NCBI GenBank assembly: GCA_022925895.1
Contig: JAKSYS010000551.1
Location: 1 to 42,259, forward strand
From: Fragilaria crotonensis
Lineage: Eukaryota > Bacillariophyta > Fragilariophyceae > Fragilariales > Fragilariaceae
Direction of reading: 5' to 3'
DNA length: 42,259 nucleotides
Part shown: piece after piece, positions 40,701 through 42,259 of the stretch
How the letters are laid out: each line of letters begins with the position of its first letter
Position numbering within the stretch: the first letter of the stretch is position 1
Notes under the pieces: model-generated
What the model was told of the DNA's origin: nothing
What the model saw: only the letters and a program-made list of their open reading frames with translations
Databases searched by the model: none
Position numbers and translations under genes: made by a program

Positions 40701-41538
40701 ATGGTTCCCCAAGGGTCGGGGATGGCTGTATGCAGTGAGGGAGGATGGGTCCTCGGCAACGTGTGCCTCCAAGGACTTTGAATGCTACTTCCTCCCGATC
40801 ATCAACGCACCTTGTTTGAATGGTCAATCCTTTGTGGACCTTGATACCGACGGATACGATGGCGAGCCTTACGGTATATATCATAGCAACAGTTCATTTA
40901 CATGGGCATACCAGTACCTTGCGCGTGGGCAAAGTTGGCTTCGCAGAGAGGTTGTTGACTTTGTGGTCAAGCAATGGCCGCGATTCCCCCCAAACGAAAC
41001 ATGCACCGTTATACATGTGCGTCGGGGCGATTTGATTATCGAACCTGAAAATCCATCCGCTCGGGCATATCATGCTATATCGGAGTACCTGGATCTCCTT
41101 CCGGTGGAGCGTCGTGTAGCTGGGTCGAATTTCTTGTTAGTGACTGACGACGCAAATGCTATTGACGAAGCGAGGCTGCTGCATCCCGACCTGAACTGGC
41201 ATTATTTCAATCGCACACGATACAAGGGTCCCAACATGGAGTATGGCAAGCATAACGTGGCAGCGTCACCCAAGGATGACGTTGTTGTGATAATGGGAAC
41301 GTTCGAGTTAATCAAGAGATGTGACGCGATGGTGACTGGTCGAAGTGGGTTTGCTGGGCTGCTTCGCGATCAAATTGTGGATGCGTGGAGGGAACAAGGG
41401 CACGAAGTGTTTCTTGCGTTGCTTGAAGAGAGCTATAAAAGCGATGAGGAACGTCGGAAATCTGGGCAATTGATAGCACAGAAGTTGGAAGAGGCAAGAG
41501 CCAAGGCGGGTCTCCCTCTCAATAGATATTTGGTTTGA
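37798..41538 (+). CDS. Type II membrane protein with three tandem fucosyltransferase-like domains
   Basis: The protein has 1246 residues in one intact frame. A short N-terminal tail and one helix (about residues 15-33, VLLIVPLGILIIVQIILQV) predict a Golgi type II anchor. Three units of 394, 395 and 395 codons follow, starting near residues 42, 436 and 831. Each unit has IDYFCLLWEEPTIDIDIDAW, a Cys-rich middle, VIHVRRGDLIIEP (His at about 283, 677 and 1072), FLL.TDDANAIDEARLLHPD and a late block CDAMVTGRSGFAGLLRDQIV. HxRRGD, TDD and the late S/G.SGF block are the order seen in GDP-fucose transferases of the GT23/FUT8-like fold, which suggests luminal glycan fucosylation. The substrate is unknown. 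The protein ends with LIAQKLEEARAKAGL, the opening of a fourth unit, then stops. Units are highly similar at DNA level, indicating recent amplification. Confidence 0.75.
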   Translation: MQAQNTILPKGIRRMVLLIVPLGILIIVQIILQVKENPGNLIAQKLKEVKTRAVLLPNKTGDTGADGNPDIIPDGIDYFCLLWEEPTIDIDIDAWWTHHPEFVIDIQNTTHQCFRKERSPEKLQLFQRLYHNQFRSGCDNLWKRPLRSAGWGSDFNGLGEGVLEALSLQRPMLVVPAAWFPKDRGWLYAVREDGSSATCASKDFECYFLPIINATCMNGQSFVDLDTDGYDGEPYGIYHRNSSFTWAYQYLARGQSWLRREVVDFVMKDWPRFPPNETCTVIHVRRGDLIIEPENPSARAYHAISEYLDLLPVERRGAGSNFLLLTDDANAIDEARLLHPDLNWHFFNRTRNKGPNMEYGKHNVAATPKDDVVVIMGTFELIKRCDAMVTGRSGFAGLLRDQIVEAWREQGHEVFLALLEESFKSDEERRKSGQVIAQKLEEARANAGLLPNQTGDTGAPDGKPDIIPDGIDYFCLLWEEPTIDIDIDAWWTHHPEFVTDIQNTTHQCFRKERSPEKVELFRRLYHNQFRSGCDNPWKRPLRSAGWGSDFNGLGEGVLEALSLQRPMLPVPAAWFPKGRGWLYAVREDGSSATCASKDFECYFLPIINSTCMNGRSFVDLDTDGYDGEPYGVYHSNRSFTWAYQYLARGQSWLRREVVDFVMKEWPRFPPNETCTVIHVRRGDLIIEPENPSARAYHAISEYLDLLPVERRGAGSNFLLLTDDANAIDEARLLHPDLNWHYFNRTRNKGPNMEYGKHNVAATPKDDVVVIMGSFDLIKRCDAMVTGRSGFAGLLRDQIVEAWREQGHEVFLALLEESFKSEEERRKSGQVIAQKLEEARAKAGLLPNKTVDTGAPDGKPDIIPDGIDYFCLLWEEPTIDIDIDAWWTHHPEFVIDIQNTTHQCFRKESSPEKLQLFQRLYHNQFRSGCENLWKRPLRSAGWGSDFNGLGEGVLEALSLQRPMLAVPAAWFPKGRGWLYAVREDGSSATCASKDFECYFLPIINAPCLNGQSFVDLDTDGYDGEPYGIYHSNSSFTWAYQYLARGQSWLRREVVDFVVKQWPRFPPNETCTVIHVRRGDLIIEPENPSARAYHAISEYLDLLPVERRVAGSNFLLVTDDANAIDEARLLHPDLNWHYFNRTRYKGPNMEYGKHNVAASPKDDVVVIMGTFELIKRCDAMVTGRSGFAGLLRDQIVDAWREQGHEVFLALLEESYKSDEERRKSGQLIAQKLEEARAKAGLPLNRYLV

Positions 41539-42259
41539 TGGGTGCGATAATCTCCGTGTCACGGTTTCTGATGCGTGACAACCAACCCTGCGAACTCTCG
41601 TGCCTGTCCTGTCTGTTTTTCCTATATAGACAGCCTAGTTGTTTTTGTATCTACTAATTACGTTGGTTTGCATCTGATGGTCGGGAGGCCAATTGCTCAT
41701 CAACATGAACGGAATATCTGATGCATAACGTGTTGTCCCTGTTCGTCATTCCGAAGGAGGAATCGATTTGACCGTCGTGACCACAAAAAGTGTAGATACT
41801 CCGAAACCAGCATGAACCGAGTACGGGTGGTGGTGTGGTTCGTTACCGTTGCATGCTGGGGCTGTGAGTGCAAGGGTATAAAACGAACAATCATGACAAA
41901 GAGTATGGCTCTAATCATGAGGAAACAATCTCCGTCTCTGAGTGTATGTCGAATTCGGCTTGGGAGGCAGGCAGGCAGGCAGGCAGGCAGCATGAAAAAG
42001 TGGCCACTCAGGACTAAATGCAAGGTCGTTCACGTTGCTGGAACGAACTACACCTTGATATACTCATATCTCGAATACAGATTGGTGTCGGAAAATCTGT
42101 CCTTCTTTGCCAAGAGATGCTCTTGAACGAATCTCATTCTCAATATATATCAATATAATGAAGAATCTTGTCCATGAAAATAAGGGTTTTCAACTTGAGA
42201 GACTTGGCTTCTTCTGAAGAAGTCTGATGCGTAGTATTCGCTCGGATGGTTTTGCACAC
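41539..42259. other. 3' flank, no gene seen
   Basis: This contains the 3' UTR of the glycosyltransferase gene and a (GGCA)n tract at 41966-41990. Open frames on both strands at 41700-42126 show no motif and span the simple repeat, so I do not call them. Confidence 0.45.
41966..41990 (+). repeat. GGCA tetranucleotide repeat
   Basis: Six consecutive GGCA units followed by a final G; a simple microsatellite. Confidence 0.95.

Noticed and set aside
41812-42126. 104-codon open frame on the plus strand
   Set aside because: It runs through a GGCA microsatellite and shows no family feature.
1-42259. tRNA, rRNA or other structured RNA genes
   Set aside because: I saw no cloverleaf, rRNA core or known snRNA signature on reading; a covariance-model scan was not possible here.

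Overview
The window is nuclear DNA of a photosynthetic eukaryotic microbe, most likely a diatom or a close stramenopile. The evidence is spliced genes with GT-AG introns of about 100 bp, a predicted plastid-targeting presequence with a T-A/F-T junction after a signal peptide, a mitochondrial presequence, low-complexity Ser/Thr/Asn-rich proteins, and several eukaryotic transposon families. I cannot name the species from the sequence alone. Host genes are moderate in GC. One 8 kb block (about 7.5-15.75 kb) is very GC-rich and is entirely retroelement.

Layout. 0-3.3 kb: an intact mitochondrial branched-chain aminotransferase gene, tail-to-tail with a GOST-family (GPR107/TMEM87-like) seven-helix membrane protein gene that changes frame about six times. 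3.9-7.0 kb: a Tc1/mariner-superfamily (pogo-like) DNA transposon with 25-bp inverted ends and TA target duplication. 7.5-15.8 kb: two head-to-tail, nearly identical copies of a retroelement on the minus strand. Each has a Cys-cluster ORF1 and an ORF2 with a reverse transcriptase, a C-C-H-C finger and a restriction-like nuclease region. Each copy is bounded on both sides by (GT)n microsatellite. 16.1-18.9 kb: a piggyBac-like element with 20-bp inverted ends.

19-26.5 kb: a small tandem family of single-pass membrane proteins (two full genes and one ectodomain-only fragment). A MITE and a PIF/Harbinger transposase remnant lie between the first two genes. 27-33.7 kb: a three-exon gene for a predicted plastid protein; two small genes of one Ser/Asn-rich family; and between those two, a secreted protein built of ten six-cysteine repeats. 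33.8-37.8 kb holds no convincing gene but has a foldback-like repeat set and a perfect 141-bp tandem duplication. 37.8-41.5 kb: a 1246-residue type II membrane protein with three tandem fucosyltransferase-like domains and the first codons of a fourth.

The genes do not form one pathway. The common theme is duplication: tandem retroelements, tandem membrane-protein paralogues, internal protein repeats and a triplicated enzyme domain. The strongest leads are the (GT)n-flanked retroelement pair and the triple glycosyltransferase. Several coding stretches carry one-base frame changes at homopolymers, so part of the apparent decay may be sequencing or assembly error. Calls were made by reading motifs, without database searches.
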